Shown here piece after piece: positions 37,661-50,769 of a DNA stretch of 64,000 nucleotides (its first letter is position 1; each line of letters opens with the position of its first letter). The stretch is from positions 3,891,007-3,955,006 of the forward strand of contig CM032121.1 of assembly GCA_018894105.1 (NCBI GenBank), given 5' to 3'. Made by a program: the position numbers and the translations under genes. The notes under the pieces were generated by a model. It saw nothing but the letters and a program-made list of their open reading frames with translations. It was not told the origin of the DNA and did not search any database. This DNA comes from Jacaranda mimosifolia (taxonomy: Eukaryota; Streptophyta; Magnoliopsida; Lamiales; Bignoniaceae).

Positions 37661-38998
37661 ATTAGATATAAATTATAATATACTTCTTGTCATTTTGCCA
37701 TCTTAAGTATGGAAGTATACATTTTTTACCCATTTAATTAAGAAAAATAAAATTTACTCTTTTTTTTATTAATATTCTCAAATTGTTTTTGAAATATTCA
37801 AAATTGAAGCGGTGATGCTGTGAAATTCTATTTGCACTTAATAATAAAATACAACTAATTTAATTGGAGCAATGGCCAATCAACAACATTAAATATTAAT
37901 AAATACTACTTACGTTGAATTTGGGTATAATTATTGTAGTTCATTTGCCAAACAAATGGAAGCTCGAGATGTATAGGATGTCGAATAAATAGTAGGATGT
38001 CCTTGCTGCATAAGGCTCATCAAATGAGGTTAATAACTATCGTCGGATAATAGATATATAGTCAATCCGAATGACAAAATACTAATAGAATTAATTAGCC
38101 CATGGGTGCATGATCGGCAGAGCATGAGGTCGAATGATGGTGATTGGATACTAATAATCGACCTAAAAATAATCGTTCTTAAGATAAGTGATTTTCAGTA
38201 AGCAATTTGATAACATTTATCCTTAAAGGAAACGATTGAACATAACGCCAACAAGATAGTATCAATGTGATGCATAAGCAATTGACTAAGCTTATGTAAA
38301 GTCCTTCAAGATTGATTCGATCTCTCTTGCTCTCTTATCACATTTTTTTATATACTGCATTAATTTCAATTACACAAATCTTATGACTCAACAAATTATT
38401 TATTAGTTACGTTAACATCAAGGACAAACCTAATTTCTTAAACAATAAATATTATTTTTAAAAATAAAAATCACATCATCTCATAAGTAATTTAAGATAA
38501 ATTAGCCACTTTACATTATCACAAGCTTTTCCCTTTTTGTTTGTTTGGATGAAGTATAAACTACAAACTTTAGGGACGAAAATACAAATTTTTGATCCAC
38601 GTTCATACAAGAAAAGAAAAGATACAAAAGGACAAAAACCAGCTGAGGGTTGGCATATTTGAGCTTATCTGGGGAGCACAAAAGAATTAATTATGGGTTC
38701 TCCTCTTCTCCTATACATGGATATCCAAACAAGAAACAACCAATGGGATTACAGGTTCGCCGCCAACAACTGGGCAGTGAACCCACGCGTCGGCCATGAA
38801 AGTGAGCTCTTCCCCCATCTTTCAACGTTTTCGTAGTTTGACATTTTGTGAGAAGAGAGGGGCCATGGGGCTATAGTTTAATCAAATTCAGCCCCCCAAC
38901 AATTCCATGAATGTGGAAACCTTGAACTCCACTATCCTGCCTTTCCTACCAAACTGCATGCTTCCGACCCTGGTTTGTACCCCCCACCTGCTGCCCAT

Positions 38999-39014
38999 TA
39001 TATATATATAAACC
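38999..39014 (+). promoter_or_regulatory. TATA region of the LBD gene
   Basis: The run tatatatatataaacc lies about 87-100 bp upstream of the LBD start codon, the usual place for a plant TATA box plus short leader. The exact transcription start is not known. Confidence 0.5.
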
Positions 39015-39100
39015 CTTACTATATATTCAAACTCCAGCACTTCAAAATTGCTACCATCTAAGGAAATTGAAGCGAAGGATAGAAGTAGATATAGAAGAAA

Positions 39101-40063
39101 ATGCGGATGAGTTGTAATGGATGTAGAGTTTTGAGAAAAGGCTGCAGCGATAACTGCAGCATAAGGCCGTGTTTGGAGTGGATCAAAAGCCCAGACTCGC
39201 AGGCTAACGCCACCGTTTTTCTCGCCAAATTCTACGGCCGCGCCGGACTTATGAATCTCATCAATGCCGGCCCTCAACACCTCCGCCCTGGTAGGATTTT
39301 TTTTTTTTTTTTTTTTCTCATTTTGTATTTTTATTTCCACTTTCTCAGTTTCTAACGGATTGATTTACGGGGTGCAGCGATATTTAGGTCTTTGCTATAC
39401 GAAGCTTGTGGGAGGATTGTGAATCCGATATACGGATCGGTCGGGTTGCTCTGGTCCGGGAGCTGGCAGCTCTGCCAGAACGCTGTGGAGGCGGTTTTGA
39501 AAGGGGCTCCGATAACCCAGATAGCGAGTGACGCCGCGGAGACGAAAAAAGGGCCGCCTCTGAAAGCCTATGATATCAGGCATGTCAATAAGGAAGATAA
39601 TCTTTCCGGGTCGAATGATTTGCACCGGGTCAGAACCCGGTGCCGCTTCAAGCGGTCGGGAGCGAAGTCGAAGCGGTGTCGGGTCTGGGTTGGGTCGGTT
39701 GAAGAGTCGGGTCGCGAGGAGGTTAACAGGTCGCCGAGCCATGAGTCTTCGTTGAGCCACCAGTCTGAGGCGGCGGCGGCGGAAGAACTGAATGTGGAGA
39801 GGGAAAGCCAGGAGAGCGAGAGCTTGGCCTCGGCTGACAACACGGAGCCTGACCATGGGACGGAGCCCGCCTTGGATTCGGCTAGAGAAGATGACCGGCG
39901 AGCCGATGATGGGGAAATTGAGCTGGATCTCAGTCTGGGGTTCAAGCCGTTCAAACGCTGCGTGAAGCCGAAAGAATTGTCGATGAAGGGAGCCGTTGGC
40001 TCCGCTGAGGACGACGCTGGATTCTGTAAAATGGAGCTTGGGCTTGATTATCCGGCTTCGTGA
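39101..40063 (+). CDS. Class II LOB-domain (LBD/ASL) transcription regulator, LBD40/41-like
   Basis: A plant-specific nuclear DNA-binding protein. Two exons, 39101-39290 and 39378-40063, give 291 residues. The LOB domain spans about residues 1-105. It has the zinc-finger-like CX2CX6CX3C at Cys5-Cys19 ([19 protein letters not shown]), then [38 protein letters not shown] and [20 protein letters not shown]. The class I leucine-zipper-like repeat is absent. The acidic, Ser-rich C-terminal half ends with an EAR-like LxLxL motif (IELDLSLGF, about residues 244-252), suggesting repression. The intron at LRP/AIF is at the class II position. Similarity to LBD41 rests on the [16 protein letters not shown] start; orthology between LBD40, 41 and 42 is not resolved. 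Class II members are linked to nitrogen or low-oxygen responses. Confidence 0.93.
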
Positions 40064-40599
40064 GATTGACGGCCCAGATCAACTGTTTCATTAGTTCTTT
40101 TTTCTTTTTTTGTTTGGTCTTACATAGGATTTAGGAAAGCTAAATTCTTTTTTTGTTTTACCTATATGACCTTAGATGAGAAGAGGTGTACAGTATGTGG
40201 TAGAGTTGGTCCAAGGGTGTATGTGAGCCAAGTATAGACTTCAACTTGGTGCATGGAAATTTGAAGGCTATCTTTGATTTTGTTTTTTCTCAAAACGTTT
40301 TCCTTTCATAAAAATAAAATTAATACATTTTCTTCAATATTATTAGCTTTTGTCATTTATCAATAAAAATTTGTATATCTATGTTGTCAACTATTATTCT
40401 AAGATAAATACGTATTTCTTATAATCAATTATAGTAATATATATAATAATAATAATAATTTAAAGTTTAGTGTGAAATTATTATAAGATGTTATTATTTT
40501 TCAGAACAAATGAAATGCATTCAATCCAATTATGATTGTTAGGGGGTGGTGAAAATCATGAATTCTATGAATGAATTTTTTTCCTTAAATGACTTTTAC

Positions 40600-41370
40600 C
40601 AAACTACCTTTGACTTGTGTGTTTATGCATGCATGCTGTGGTAGGCCCCGGAATTTAGTGGTTTAAATTTTTTATTTCATTTTATAAATAAATTATATAC
40701 ATATATTACATATTTTTATATAAATAATTAATTAAAAATAAGATATACTTAATAAAAATATATTAATTTTAAATTAAATATAGAATAGGAAATAAAATAA
40801 AAGATTCTAAGTGAAAACCTAATAATACTACTACCATGGAAAGGTTAAAAAGCAGGGTCTTGTTATAGATTTTCATTTTTTATCTTATTTTTTATTTCAT
40901 TTTATAAATAAATTATATGTATATTAAATATTTTTATATAAGTAATTAATTAAAAATCAAATATACTTGATAAAAATATATTAAATTAAAATAAAATATA
41001 GAATAGAAAATAAAATAAAAAATTCAAAGTGAAAACCTAATAATACTACTACCATGGAAAGGTAAAAAAGGAGGGTCTTGTTACTACCTTTGACTTGTGT
41101 GTTTATGCATGCATGTTGTGGTAGGCTCTGGAATTTAGCGGCTTAAATCTTTTATTTCATTCTTTATCTTATTTTTTATTTTATTTCATAAATAAATTAT
41201 ATGTATTAAATATTTTTATATAAATAAATAATTAAAAATCAAATATACTTGACAAAAATATATTAAATTAAAATTAAATAGAAAATAGAAAATAAAAAGA
41301 TTCAAAGTGAAAACCTAATAATACTACTACCATGGAAAGGTAAAAAAGGAGGGTCTTGTTATAGATTTTC
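40600..41370. repeat. Three-copy direct tandem repeat, about 205-285 bp units
   Basis: Units at about 40603-40880, 40880-41085 and 41086-41370 each contain tttataaataaattatat, then aaaaatatatta, then gtgaaaacctaataatacta with ctaccatggaaagg, then agggtcttgtta. Units 1 and 3 also share the leader tgacttgtgtgtttatgcat, which unit 2 lacks, so the array probably arose by unequal recombination. Confidence 0.8.
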
Positions 41371-42457
41371 AAAAGGTCTCTACAGAGCCAGCATACTTTG
41401 AATGGATTTCAAACGTAATCACAAAACATTCAACAATTTTACTTGAGCAATATATTGCAAATTGAGAAATTTGTCCTCCAAATTAGGTGGAATTTTGGTA
41501 CACTTTGGACCAAAGTTTTTAAAGGGATTAATGCAATTTGGCAGGTCTTTTCCAAAAGGATTTGAGTCAAATCCTTGGTACAATAGTAAATTAATTTTTG
41601 GTAGCCCATAGATTAAAGTTTCCATACTTTTCCCCCATCTTATTTCAAGTTTGAGGGTGAATTTCACCCACATGCACCCCTCTCTTTTAAGAGGATTTAG
41701 TACGTGTCAGATTTGAGTACGACTCTCCATTGTGTTTGACAGTTCCATAGATTAAAATTTTCATTTGTTTCCCCATCTTTTTTAAGAGAATTTGCCATAG
41801 GATAAACTATGGTATAAATTTAACTTATGTTAACTATCTCATGAATTAAAGTTTTCTCACATGTTTCTTTAAAAATTAGTAGTAAAACTTTTGTTTTTAA
41901 TTTAGATGGTATTTGAGTGAGTTTATAAGTCTGTCAATATATTTTATAAGGTATTTGAGAGTTTATAAAATATTATAAAATAATTTATTTGGTAAGTTTT
42001 TCTAGAACTAAACTTATGAGCTCCCGAAATAAAATAGTACGATCTTACAAATTTTCTTGAAAAATTGTAAGCAGTTCATAACTTATTTGTAAGATTTTAA
42101 ATTTTTTAAAAATTTTGTTCATATTAATTTTAGAATTATTATTATTTTAATATTTTATAAATTCTAAAATTTTAATTTATCTAAATACTTTGAGTAATAT
42201 ATTAGATCATAAGGATGATCTACACATTTTTTATGCAAAAGTTGCATGTGATTATAATTTTGTTTTCATTTGAGCACTTATTGTGCTAAGTGGGTATTTA
42301 TTGGCTCTTTCAATTTTTTAACTTTTGAATAAATGAACTTTTTAATGAAACTATTAAATGAGGAGACTTTTGTCCTGGAAATGCATGCGAGGTGGGAGAA
42401 CAGTTTATATATTGACAATATTTCAAATTGTTAACTTCTGAATGAATGAAAATCTTA

Positions 42458-43528
42458 GGCTGTGTTGACTTGCATTTTTGGGAATTTTTTTCCAACCCTC
42501 GAAACAATCGCAAAAAGCTGGCATATTCTCTAATCTTTTTTCCAAAATATCAAAATTTTATACCCAAAAAATCCCTCCCAATTCAATCCCAAAAATTCCT
42601 ACACTCTAAAAATCACACATACCCTCTCATTTTCTCACTCCACCTTTTATATCACTCATTCATTTATCACTTTCTCACTTCACTCATATATATATATATA
42701 TATATATAATATCTTATCTGCATGAAAAAAATTAAAATTTTAGTAGTTAAAAAATTCTAAAATCTACATTTGCAAATTTAATTAAACTAATTTTTGAAAA
42801 AATTAATTAAATTTTAATTAAATGTTTTTATATTATAACTAAATAATTTATTTATTAAATAACGTATTAAATTAATTAACTTATTAATATCGTCTAATAT
42901 TAACACAATAATCTATTTAATTTAACAAATTAATTTTAAATAATTATTTTGTTTAATAATAAATAATTTATCTACCAAATAACGTATTAATTATTTAATG
43001 TTTCAAGTTAGTTAGATAACATATTATATTAATAAAATTAATTTGTTTAATTAATTAAATGAATTATTATATTTATATAAATTATATTTTATACAGATAA
43101 ATATTACATATGTAATTAAATATTCTAATAATCTATTTAATTTAATAATCAATTACCTATAAAATTTAATATAATAATAAATTAATTTTAAATAATTATT
43201 TTGTTTATTACTAAATATTTTATCTATCAATCATAACATATATATACATATACACACACATCATCAAATTATAAATGTACATAAATATATTACATAAAAA
43301 AATCAATTTCTCCCCCACAAACCCAACAAAAAAGTAACTGATTTGACATTTATAGTAAAATTTGTGCCCCCCACCAAAATATTAACAAACAAACAATTTA
43401 TTCTCAAACAATTTTCCCTATTTTTCCAAAACAAAAACAAACGGTTGACACTTTTTCCAATTTTCTCCCAAAAACTTATTCCCCTAATTTTTTTTCTAGA
43501 AATGCCCAAAATGCAAGTGAACACAGCC
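42458..43528. mobile_element. PIF/Harbinger-like MITE 1 (1,071 bp)
   Basis: The termini are ggctgtgttgacttgcattt (left) and atgcaagtgaacacagcc (right), inverted repeats. TTA flanks both sides (42455-42457 and 43529-43531). A TWA target duplication and GG-initial TIRs are the established signature of PIF/Harbinger and Tourist-type MITEs. The interior is AT-rich and non-coding. Confidence 0.75.
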
Positions 43529-43531
43529 TTA

Positions 43532-43999
43532 GGGAATGTTTGGTTATGTTTTTTGTGTGATTTTATCATGTATTTATTATATATTTTGGGAGAATGAATA
43601 ATTGGATAATGTGAAAGTTGTGTTGGGGAATATAATTGATGTTTGGTTATATTTTGAAGCATAGTTAAAAATTGATCTTAGAGGATTTTTGTATGTTTAT
43701 TTATGTTTTAGGGAGAGACATTTTTTACTGTAACAGTCAAATCAATGCATTTTTGTTGAGTTTTTGGAATGAAAATGGAATTGAGTGATTTTTTTTATTC
43801 TTAGAATAATAGTAAAATATATATGTGATGTATATATATATAATGTATATATATATGTATATATTAAAAAATGAGGAAATTTTGGAGATAATGAAGGATA
43901 GTAGAAGGTATTTTGGAAAAAAAAAATGAGGATATGTTTGGTTTGTTTCCCCATTTTTCCAAAACAATCTTGTTATGGGAAACATAACCAAACATTCCC
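43532..43999. mobile_element. PIF/Harbinger-like MITE 2 (468 bp), abutting MITE 1
   Basis: The termini gggaatgtttggttatg and cataaccaaacattccc are perfect inverted repeats, flanked by TTA at 43529-43531 and 44000-44002. The left TTA is also the right target duplication of MITE 1, so one element inserted into the target duplication of the other. The interior is AT-rich with a (TA)n stretch near 43830-43865. Confidence 0.8.
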
Positions 44000-44000
44000 T

Positions 44001-45780
44001 TAATGAAACTATTAAATGAGGAGGCTCTATCCTTTTGGAAATGCATGTGAAGTGGAAGAATAGTTTATAAGTAAATTTAAAATTTTATTTATTTATTTAT
44101 TTTTATGTAAGGCAAGACTTGATATTATCAAAATTCATTAATTGAGGGATTTGACAAAGTATATATGGTCTTTGGTTATCATAAATCTAATATATATAAA
44201 GTAAAATGATGTTCAACTCTATTATAAGAATGTTTATTATATGACAATGATATGGATAAATTACTTTTATCCCTTTTTGTCATCTCAGTAATTTCATTAT
44301 ATGGTCTTTGGTTATCATAAATTCATTTTTCCAAAACAATTTTGCTATGGGGAAACATAACCAAACATTTCCTTAATGAAACTATTAAATGAGGAGGCTC
44401 TATCTTTTTTGGAAATGCATGTGAAGTGGAAGAATAGTTTATAAGTAAATTTAAAATTTTATTTATTTATTTATTTTTTATGTGAGGCAAGACTTGATAT
44501 TATCAAAATTCATTAATTGAGGGATTTGACAAAGTATATATGGTCTTTGGCTATCATAAATCTAATATATATAAAGTAAATGATGTTCAACTCTATTATA
44601 AGAATGTTTATTATATGACAATGATATGGATAAATTACTTTTATCCCTTTTTGTCATCTCAGTAATTTCATTATATGGTCTTTGGCTATCATAAATTCAT
44701 TTTTCCAAAACAATTTTGCTATGGGGAAATATAACCAAACATTCCCTTAATGAAACTATTAAATGAGGAGGCTCTATCTTTTTTGGAAATGCATGTGAAG
44801 TGGAAGAATAGTTTATAAGTAAATTTAAAATTTTATTTATTTATTTATTTTTTATGTGAGGCAAGACTTGATATTATCAAATTTCATTAATTGAGGGATT
44901 TGACAAAGTATATATGGTCTTTGGTTATCATAAATCTAATATATATAAAGTAAAATGATGTTCAACTCTATTATAAGAATGTTTATTATATGACAATGAT
45001 ATGGATAAATTACTTTTATCCCTTTTTGTCATCTTAGTAGTTTCATTATATGGTCTTTGGTTATCATAAATTTATTTTTCCAAAACAATTTTCTATAGGG
45101 AAACATAACCAAACATTCCCTTAATGAAACTATTAAATGAGGAGGCTCTATCCTTTTGGAAATGCATGTGAAGTGGAAGAATAGTTTATAAGTAAATTTA
45201 AATTTTTATTTATTTATTTATGTGAGGTAAGACTTGATATTATCAAAATTCATTAATTGAGGGATTTGACAAAATATATATGGTCTTTGGTTATCATAAA
45301 TCTAATATATATAAAATAAAATGATGTTCAACTCTATTATAACAATGTTTATTATATGACAATAATATGAATAAGTTACTTTTATCCCTTTTTGTCATCT
45401 CAGTAATTTCATTATATGGTATTTGATTATCATAAATTTATTTTTCCAAAACAATTTTTCTCTGGGGAAACATAACCAAACATTCCCTTAATGAAACTAT
45501 TAAATGAGGAGGCTCTATCCTTTTGGAAATGCATGTGAAGTGGAAGAATAGTTTTAAATTTATTTATTTATTTATTTATTTTTATTTTTTATGTGAGGCA
45601 ATACTTGATATTATCAAAATTCATTAATTGAGGGATTTGACAAAATATATATGGTCTTTGGTTATCATAAATCTAATATATATAAAGTAAAATGATGTTC
45701 AACTCTATGTTAAGAATGTTTATTGTATGACAATGATATGAATAAGTTAATTTTATCCCTTTTTGTCATCTCATAAATTT
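44001..45780. repeat. Five-unit tandem array, about 373-bp period, built from MITE and Helitron ends
   Basis: The motif taatgaaactattaaatgag starts units at 44001, 44374, 44748, 45122 and 45489 (spacing 373, 374, 374 and 367). Each full unit contains about 185 bp of host sequence shared with the other duplication copy. Next come about 110 bp matching the 5' end of the Helitron-like element (tctaatatatataaag...), then tatatggtctttggttatca. The unit closes with about 50 bp identical in kind to the right end of MITE 2 (cataaccaaacattccc-like). Only the last unit runs into the complete Helitron-like element. Units are highly similar, so the array is young. Confidence 0.85.
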
Positions 45781-47289
45781 CCATATATAATTTGCTATAA
45801 AAATGAACTATTTTATCATTAGTAAGTTAACACTATATTAATTGATTTTTTGGTACTCTATATCTACTGATGGTAAGTATTCAATATATATACATACACA
45901 TATGTGTGTGTGTGTGTGTGTGTGTGTGATAATCCATATTAATTTTTGTGTTTATCTCTCTCTCTATATGTGTATATATTAGTTTATGTATGGAATTAAT
46001 ATATACATATATACGTTAGTTTATGCATGTAAATTATTTTCAATTATTTTTTAAAAGCAATTTTATTACTTTTCATATGTTTAATATTTACACTTCTATA
46101 GATTCAATTATATTTACTTATAAACCAACTATATTTATATTATTAGTTTGAACTAAATTATAAATCATGATATTAAAGTAACATATTTATTCTAAATAAA
46201 GTAAATTGGTGGCTAATTTATTTTAAAAATAATAATTTCGAGATTGCATATGTTAAGTAATTTGAAAATCTTATCAAATATGATACAATCGTTGTTGCCT
46301 TTGATCATCTAAGAACAACTAATTAGCAAATTTAGTTATTGACATACTTATGCTAAATATTTAATTTTTTTTAATAGATTCAGGTATTGAGTCTGAAAGT
46401 AATTACTGAGATTTTTTATATTTTGAACTGGTAAGATTTTCTATAACTCTTTGTGTATTTAGTCCATTTTTTTTTTACCTTAATTCAATATTTTCCTAAA
46501 TTTTATTTTATTCCATAATTCATTATTTTTATTAAGTTAAGTTCCTTATTCTAAGCCCATAACCTATACAAGTAATATATACTAAAAATAACAAAATATG
46601 CAATACACTAATATTTAAAGGTACAAAAATATTTTTTCTATTTTCTTCACCTCTATAGGATCATTTGCTCGGTGAATTAAATTCTCTTTTTTTTTTTTAA
46701 TTATGCATGTATTTTATAATTTGAATATGATTTACTAATATTAATAAATTTTTATGTTTATGAGTTAGGTTAATTTACAAAAGGAATCTGGAGTCTTGAT
46801 TTTGTAGTAAATTAAAATTTTGCATTTATTTTTTTGCTTTTGATCGAACTTTTTGTACTTTTTTTATATTATGGTTTTCCTTTAACCCGCGATTTGTTTT
46901 ATTATTATTATTATTATTTTGTTAGTTCAATGTTTCAAGAATATTTCATTAATTTACGCAATTATGAAATTTAAAAAGTAGTTTTCGTGCAATTTAATAA
47001 TAATTATGAAATTATTATTCCAAGGACCCATAAAACTACTTTTTTCTTATATTCATTTTGATTGATTATATTCATTTAAAGAATGATTTATAATCTTATA
47101 TTTTATGTAGGGTGCATGATAAGTATAGTAAAATATTTATGGAAACACATTAGTTTGCTTGTTTGTTTGTTTTTTTTTTCTTTCCATTATTTCAATATTT
47201 ATAAAAAATTAATATCTAAACCATAATTAAAGTAAATATAATAAAATTTAAAATTATTGCCCAATGCAATGCTGGGATTAAAAGCTAGT
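45672..47289 (+). mobile_element. Helitron-like element (about 1.6 kb, non-autonomous)
   Basis: The 5' end is TCTAATATAT at 45672, after a host A. The 3' end is CTAGT at 47285-47289, preceded by a hairpin-capable cccaatgcaatgctggg at 47260-47276. TC...CTRRT ends and a subterminal 3' hairpin are Helitron signatures. The corresponding site in the second duplication copy (about 56165-56195) is continuous, with no such insert. No Rep/helicase coding is seen. The expected 3' host T is an A here, which weakens the call slightly. Confidence 0.6.
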
Positions 47290-47879
47290 AATACTATGTG
47301 ATTATACCCAAATATATTTTCAGAAATAAACAGTTCCATTATACAAGGATTTGTTTTGTCAATACACGAATTTTGTCCATATAAAAATACGTGTTTAGTG
47401 AGTGAGAGAAGATGAAAAATTTATAAACTACTTAAAAAGACAAGAATCAATATTACCAAATATAGTTTAATTTATTGTTTTATATGTTTGATCAATATTT
47501 TAGACTATATTTTTATGATATTATTTGATGGTATATTTTGAAATAGGAAATGGTTTAATTTTGAAATATAGGTGTATAATTTTATATAAATTTTTATTTT
47601 ATTAAAATATATTATTATTATTATTATTATTATTGTTTTTGATTTTTGACTTGAGCTTTTAGTCATCATTTGCTTTAATTCATTTGATAATTCGAATTTA
47701 AACAAATCAAATTCGAGCTCAAATATTAAACTCATTGAACTCGAATTCAATCACGAATTCATTTATGTATTTTAAATTTAAATTTTTTTCTTAAACTCGA
47801 CTCATTTGTACTGCTAAATTTAAATAATAGCTAATAAATTTACAATTTTTTGGGGGCTATTGCAATTTTTCAGAACTAG

Positions 47880-49040
47880 CAAATGCACCCAAAATATTTA
47901 GCAGACTCAACGAAAAATCGGAAAACAAAACGAAGAAAGCCCTACTCCACTGCTGTTGTCTCCCCTTGGCGATCTGCACAAGTTTCTTCAGCAAAAAGCG
48001 AAATCTCCTCCCAAAACCTCACTCTCATCTTCCTAGAATGGTACGTTTTCCTTCAATATGCTAATGCGTTTGTGTTTTTATCACTTTAATAAGCTGCCCA
48101 AATTAAATGGGAAAGCTAATTCCTTGAATTTTGAATGTTCCGTGAAAATATGATTGGAATGTTGTATGGGAATTGTTTCTGGATCAAATTCTGAAGGAAA
48201 GTTGTGATAGAAAATCTAAATTGTGAGCGGATAAATTTTCAAAAATCTTGACCGAGATGAAGTTTGGCATTTGGTTAATTTAATGACTGATGAGATAATG
48301 ATTGATGCTTGCATATATTCCCTCATCCTCCATTCCTTCACTGCTTCTTTTAAGGACAAAGCACCAAGCGCGAATGGACGTGATTGGGCCAGCATGTTCA
48401 GTGATTTCACGACCAATCTGGTTATTATTATTAACATCAAAATAATGACTCTTTCCATTTCCATTGGGGGTTATGATAATACTTGGCTGGTCACATCCTA
48501 TTATTCCTATATTGAGGAACCGATGGAATGGATCTTGAATTTGGGACTATCTGATTCACCCTTCCTTCGAGGTCCTTTTACAGAACAATATCTCCTGATA
48601 AAATCCTTTAACAATCTATGCAGACTGAGCTATACCTTGAATCATCTCCTTCGTGCTCCCCCTTAGAGGTGCTTTTACAAGACAAGATCTCCTAACAATG
48701 TGTGGTGATGGGATACTATTTTGATGTGGTTGGACCTCTATGTTTTGCCATGGATTATCGTCAATGATTTTGAGCTAGAGGACGTGGTTATTTAGGACGG
48801 TAAAGTCGTGTTTCTTGCTTTCGTAGATAATGATGGATGGATCAATTTGCTAATGTGGTTTCCATGAATTTTGAGGTTCTAGAGATTGCATCAAGACTTC
48901 AAGAAGTCTTTGTGAGGCAAATATAGAGGGGAATGTCTCCTGATAGGACGGCACTGAGATTTGGTCCTGAGGGAAATTTTTGTGGTGGTGGCCTGCCCAT
49001 CAAGAACCATCAGAGCTGGAAGCTCTGGAAGAGATGAACA
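47880..49040 (+). pseudogene. Possible gene relic: leader-like exon with ATG at a splice donor, and decayed downstream frame
   Basis: The CT-rich sequence at 47940-48032 resembles a plant 5' leader, ending ctagaATG immediately followed by gtacgt, a start codon abutting a splice donor. Downstream, a frame at about 48845-49038 reads plausible protein (FANVVSMNFEVLEIASRLQE, then a TAG, then RTALRFGPEGNFCGGGLP...) but is interrupted by stops. I do not recognise the family. In duplication copy 2 the ATG is AAG (near 57087) and the intron-like part carries an insertion. It is more likely a dead gene fragment than an active gene. Confidence 0.3.
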
Positions 49041-49248
49041 TTTAAGGTATCAAATTTTTCTGTGCAATATTCTGATTGATGAAAGTTCCTTGCCAGGATC
49101 TCTGGCATGTGACCTTTGGTTGCAGCATGTAATACTATAATATTGCAGTGTCAATCTTGTGAGCTGTAATTGCTTAGTTTTAGGACAACATTTACTTAGT
49201 ATTTCATATTTTGACATCAAGCTGAAATATAACGTATATGACAAAGAA

Positions 49249-49249
<1 letters not shown>

Positions 49250-49304
<55 letters not shown>
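49250..49304. repeat. Compound (CT)n(AC)n microsatellite
   Basis: An uninterrupted ct run at about 49252-49280 passes directly into an ac run to about 49304. It is a likely polymorphic marker with no other function visible. Confidence 0.9.
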
Positions 49305-49305
<1 letters not shown>

Positions 49306-50769
49306 TCTTGTTCTGTTTGTTTCCTTGCTTTCTAATTTCCTTTCACTTCAAGGTTTCTTCCTGAATAGATTTTTAGTGACTACTGAAGTTACTGCCTTAT
49401 GTTACCTAGCCTGTCTTTGATTTCTTGTTCATTCTCTTTATTTTGATGGATATAATAAAGTCTGCAAAACTTGTTTTGAGATTTAACAACAAAGGCATCT
49501 ATTCTTTTCCAAAATATTTGAGTCAAATCCTGGGTACAGTAGTAACTTGCCTTTTGGTAGCCCATAGGTTAAAAATTTCCATACTTTCCCCATCTTATTT
49601 CAAGTTTCAGGGTGAAATTCACCCTATTGCAGCCATCTCTTTTAAGAGGATTTGAGACATGTCGAATCTTTGGCACAGCTCAAAGTTGTGTTTGGCAGTC
49701 CCATAGGATAAAATTCCTTTCACTTCTCCATCTTTTTTAAGAGAATTTGCCATAGGACAAATTGCGATATAATTCTAACTTGCAGTTACTAACTAATGAA
49801 TTATAACTGTTCAGAAATCTCCCTTCTACATTATAGTAAAATTTTTATTTTCAATTTAGACAATATGTGAGTAAACTTATAAGTTTCTCAAAATATCTTA
49901 TTAAAATATTTAGGAGATTATAAGATGTCATACAATTTTTGGTAAAATTTTGAAAAGGAACTTATAAATATCAAGATCTTACAGACTTTCTTAAAAATGC
50001 AAAGATATTCATAACTTGTTTGTAAGATTTTAAAGAACTCCTTTAACTTTGATCATATTAATTTTAAAATTGTTACTATTAACATTTTATAAGTTCTAAA
50101 GTTTCATTTATCCAAAAATTTTAAGGACTTACTTTAAACTAAAATTTAAAAATATTTAGTAAAATATAAGAGTTTATAAAATCTTTTAAATTCCTCATAA
50201 TGATCAATGTCTTATAAAAGCTCTCATCATTTTCTATAATTCAGTGAAATTCTTAGATTTTCTTCGTGATCGTGATTTTGAATATATGTTGAGTTGTGTC
50301 ACAAAAAAATTAATTACCAAAATTAGATGAAAAGATTTTTAAGATATGAAATACACGTTCAAATTTCAAAAGCAATCTAATCCTCCTCTTTCTAAGACTT
50401 TTTTATTTCTATTTTTGAAAATATACATTAACCTTTTTGCCTAAAAAATAATAATGTGTTAAAAAGAAATGAAAAATATTTTATTCATGGGAGCCCAAGA
50501 CTGTTGTTATAAGGGGTTACTGGTTAGGCCCCTAGAACATAGATCTACATCTGACTAATTACCTCTTTGCTTATTGCCATTTCCTTGTAATTCCCCTAGA
50601 AGTTTGCAATGTACATGCCAATAAGTTATAAAGGAGCACTCTCAAAAATGTTTGAAAGCAATTTATTCGATAAGAAAGGATGACCTAAACAATTTTTATG
50701 CAAAAGTTGCGTGAAGTTATGTTTTTTTTTTTTTTTTTAATTATACATATATATATATATATATATATA

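Larger units (their letters stand above)
41545..48370. repeat. Segmental duplication, copy 1
   Basis: The segments 41545-42455 and 47290-48370 align, in order and orientation, with 49495-50740 plus 55905-56080, and with 56170-57820. Shared landmarks include tttggtagcccata, tcttatttcaagttt, ttttaagagaatttgccata, atgcaaaagttgc, gattttggaaaacaaaac-like text and ctctcatcttcctaga. The copies are clearly diverged. The middle (42458-47289) is copy-specific insertion DNA. Confidence 0.75.

Noticed and set aside
39395..39954. Minus-strand open frames of 128-153 codons
   Set aside because: They are antisense shadows of the LBD coding exon, whose sense product is clearly recognised.
48271..48666. 131-codon plus-strand open frame
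   Set aside because: The part shared with duplication copy 2 is not kept open there, the composition is not protein-like and no family is recognisable; treated as part of a relic region only.
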